A DNA stretch of 64,000 bases, taken from NCBI GenBank assembly GCA_001898625.1, contig MKUP01000033.1, positions 62,001 to 126,000 on the forward strand. The letters are read 5' to 3'. Positions 62,492-64,000 of this stretch are shown piece after piece. How positions within the stretch are numbered: position 1 is the stretch's first letter; each line of letters begins with the position of its first letter. Source of the stretch: Burkholderiales bacterium 67-32. Lineage in GTDB: Bacteria; Pseudomonadota; Gammaproteobacteria; Burkholderiales; Burkholderiaceae_B. The position numbers and the translations under genes are program-made. The notes below the pieces were generated by a model, which worked only from the letters and a program-made list of their open reading frames with translations, made no database searches and was not told the DNA's origin.

Positions 62492-63321
62492 GCTGGCTCC
62501 AGGACTTCGGCGAACCCCAGGCCGGTCACCCATTCATCGCCGTGCTCGTAGCACAGCACTCGTCCGGTCCGGCCCGGCAGCGCGCCCATCATGCAAAGAA
62601 AGTTTCTAATCTCGAAGGCGCCGTTGCCACCCTGCTCCAGGATCTCGGCATCGCTCATCTCCAGCAGGTCCCGTGGATCGCCGCGCACCACGCAATCGAG
62701 CACGCGATGGTCGAACGCCTCGTTCACCCGCCCCATCTGCGGCATGCCGACCCAATGGCTGATACCACCGGAACCGATCACCACGACGCGGTCGTCGGTG
62801 TCCCACGCCTCGACCGCCGCGCGCAGGGCACCGCCCAGTTGGTGGGCCCGCCGCAGCGATATCACCGGTTCCACGCCGCTTGCCAGGTAGACCGGTATCA
62901 CGCCGCGCACCGAGGGATTGACGAGCGCACACACGCGCGCCGGCAGGCCGATCGAGTGGTCCACGCGCAGCACCTTGGCCACGGCCCAGTCGTATCCATG
63001 GTCCCGGCCATGGCGCGCGATGTGCTCGGCAAGCGGCGCATGGTTGGGAATCGCGCCCTGGTCGATGCCGGCGAACTTCTCATAGGGTCCGCTGACCTCG
63101 CCTATCCCGATCAGATAGCTCGGCAGGCACCCCGGCCCGAACAGCACGTAGTGGTCGGCGCCGACCACGACCACCGCGGTGGCTTCCAGTTCGCCTATGC
63201 GGCGCGCAATATCGCCATAGGCCGCCATGACCCGGCGCTGGCCTTCCGTCCAGCGCTCTCTGGGCATGTAGAAGATGCCGGGTTCATGCGGCATGACGAA
63301 GCCGCCTACGATGCGTGCCAT
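62488..63321 (-). CDS. Class III extradiol ring-cleavage dioxygenase, LigB-like catalytic subunit
   Basis: 277 residues. Iron ligands H12 (MPHEPG), H57 (GADHYV) and E237 (AFEIRNF) and the catalytic base H189 (GSGGISHW) match LigB H12, H61, E242 and H195. It opens the catechol ring between or next to the hydroxyl carbons using Fe(II). It overlaps the LigA-like gene by 16 bases and the alpha subunit by four. Substrate is a dihydroxylated aromatic acid; gallate/protocatechuate-type or a side-chain catechol. Confidence 0.92.
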   Translation of the reverse strand: MARIVGGFVMPHEPGIFYMPRERWTEGQRRVMAAYGDIARRIGELEATAVVVVGADHYVLFGPGCLPSYLIGIGEVSGPYEKFAGIDQGAIPNHAPLAEHIARHGRDHGYDWAVAKVLRVDHSIGLPARVCALVNPSVRGVIPVYLASGVEPVISLRRAHQLGGALRAAVEAWDTDDRVVVIGSGGISHWVGMPQMGRVNEAFDHRVLDCVVRGDPRDLLEMSDAEILEQGGNGAFEIRNFLCMMGALPGRTGRVLCYEHGDEWVTGLGFAEVLEPA

Positions 63322-63590
63322 GCACCCTCCCCCCGCGGTTCGCGCAGTCTCGCCAGATAGGAGGCCCTCGTCCGCGACGGCGCGTTCATCATCCAGTAGC
63401 CATAGGTCAGCAATGGGCTGACGCCCTCGCGCTGCAATTGCGCCACGTCGAATTCCGCGACCATCCTGACCTCGGCGGGTTCCAGGCGGTAGCGTGCAAG
63501 AAACCCTGCGGCATCTGACGCGAAAGCCTCACGCGCATCGCGGCGCGTTCCCAGGTCGTACAGCACCTGCTCGAGCATGTATCCGCTCAT
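63306..63590 (-). CDS. LigA-like small subunit of an extradiol dioxygenase
   Basis: 94 residues. EQVLYDLGTRRDAREAFASDAAGFLARYRL followed by LLTYGYWMM matches the helical LigA subunit of protocatechuate 4,5-dioxygenase, which caps the LigB active site. Its overlap with the LigB-like gene (16 bases) supports a heterodimer. Translation begins three bases after the Bug stop. Confidence 0.85.
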   Translation of the reverse strand: MSGYMLEQVLYDLGTRRDAREAFASDAAGFLARYRLEPAEVRMVAEFDVAQLQREGVSPLLTYGYWMMNAPSRTRASYLARLREPRGEGAWHAS

Positions 63591-63593
63591 GGC

Positions 63594-64000
63594 CTACTCC
63601 GCTTCCACGCCGGCCGCCCGCACGATGACGCCCCAGCGCTCGTTGTCGCGGCGGATGTAATCGGCGAATCCGGCCGGCGACATCTCGCGCGTGACCGCGC
63701 CTTCCTGCGCCAGCCTGTCGCGCATGCTCTGTTCCTTCATCGCCTTCGCCAGCGCCGCCCCCAGCGTGGCGATGATGTCGGACGATGTTCCCTTGGGCGC
63801 CGACAGCCCGAACCAGGACGTGGCGACCACCTGAGGCAGCCCCTGCTCGGCGAATGAGGGGATGGCGGGCGCCGACGGCGATCGCTGTTCCGATGTCACG
63901 CCATAGGCGCGCAATCGTCCGGCGCTTACATGGGGAAGCGTGCCCGGCATACTGCCGAAGTACAGGTTCACCTGGCCCCCCACCACGTCCTGAATGGCCG
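63594..64000 (-). CDS. Bug family tripartite tricarboxylate receptor (TctC-like), C-terminal part
   Basis: The last 135 codons; the gene continues beyond the right edge. IQDVVGGQVNLYF, SAGRLRAYGVTSEQRSP and PSFAEQGLPQVVATSWFGLSAP are the usual C-terminal Bug landmarks. It is upstream of ligA in the meta-cleavage operon, so the receptor probably serves that pathway. Confidence 0.9.
   Translation of the reverse strand, partial: AIQDVVGGQVNLYFGSMPGTLPHVSAGRLRAYGVTSEQRSPSAPAIPSFAEQGLPQVVATSWFGLSAPKGTSSDIIATLGAALAKAMKEQSMRDRLAQEGAVTREMSPAGFADYIRRDNERWGVIVRAAGVEAE

Noticed and set aside
1-64000. Mobile elements, CRISPR arrays, tRNA genes and attachment sites
   Set aside because: No transposase, integrase, regular repeat array or tRNA cloverleaf was seen on either strand; Fic is the only gene with a look of insertion.

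Overview
The window reads as chromosomal DNA of a GC-rich betaproteobacterium, most likely of the Bordetella/Achromobacter group (Alcaligenaceae). The reasons are very GC-rich third codon positions, a Neisseria/Bordetella-type porin, AcnB, TcuA/TcuB, and above all eight Bug (TctC-type) periplasmic receptors spread through the region with no TctA/TctB membrane partner. Gene density is very high. No stretch over 300 bases lacks a gene, and I see no rRNA, tRNA, CRISPR, insertion sequence or prophage.

Left part. 1-5365 holds the end of a Liv-type substrate-binding protein, its complete permease/ATPase set (four overlapping genes), a MarR regulator and a VanA-like Rieske oxygenase. 5423-15347 is a compact divergent regulon. 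The leftward genes are a Rieske oxygenase, an aldehyde dehydrogenase and a Bug receptor. The rightward genes are an FAD monooxygenase, a ThDP enzyme, a Bug receptor, a cupin, a formamidase-like hydrolase and a MarR regulator. Both promoters have near-consensus -35/-10 boxes with 17-base spacing, and each carries the same 18-base operator-like site directly after its -10 box. A solitary Fic AMP-transferase with a palindrome upstream follows (15490-16638), then housekeeping acnB on the minus strand.

Middle. 19590-23679 is a serine hydrolase, porin and Bug receptor cluster. 23725-25314 is a leftward pair (an uncharacterised protein and a metallo-beta-lactamase-fold hydrolase) facing a LysR gene. 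26361-29990 is a tricarballylate module (tcuR-like LysR, tcuA, tcuB). 30006-34079 is a small leftward operon (Bug, sulfatase, ThDP enzyme) facing another LysR gene. 35090-46569 is an eleven-gene leftward operon facing an IclR regulator. It encodes a ThDP enzyme, an SDR without the usual catalytic residues, a seven-Asp-box beta-propeller, a VOC protein, an AA_synth protein, an alpha/beta hydrolase, a NIPSNAP protein, a flavin hydroxylase, a sulfatase/phosphonate-monoester-hydrolase-like enzyme, a Bug receptor and an aldehyde dehydrogenase. It looks like a self-contained catabolic pathway and is the strongest candidate here for an undescribed system.

Right part. 47539-53351 is an HpaB-like monooxygenase, CocE-like hydrolase and Bug operon facing a flavin reductase and a GntR regulator, with overlapping divergent promoters that share a perfect palindrome. 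53361-56191 is an IclR, FAD hydroxylase and VOC group facing a Bug gene. 57292-64000 is a leftward meta-cleavage operon: Bug, LigA-like and LigB-like extradiol dioxygenase subunits, Rieske dioxygenase alpha and beta, dihydrodiol dehydrogenase, C-C hydrolase, hydratase and aldolase. Together these could carry an aromatic compound from dihydroxylation to pyruvate and an aldehyde.

Taken as a whole this is an island of aromatic and organic-acid catabolic modules, each with its own regulator and its own Bug receptor.
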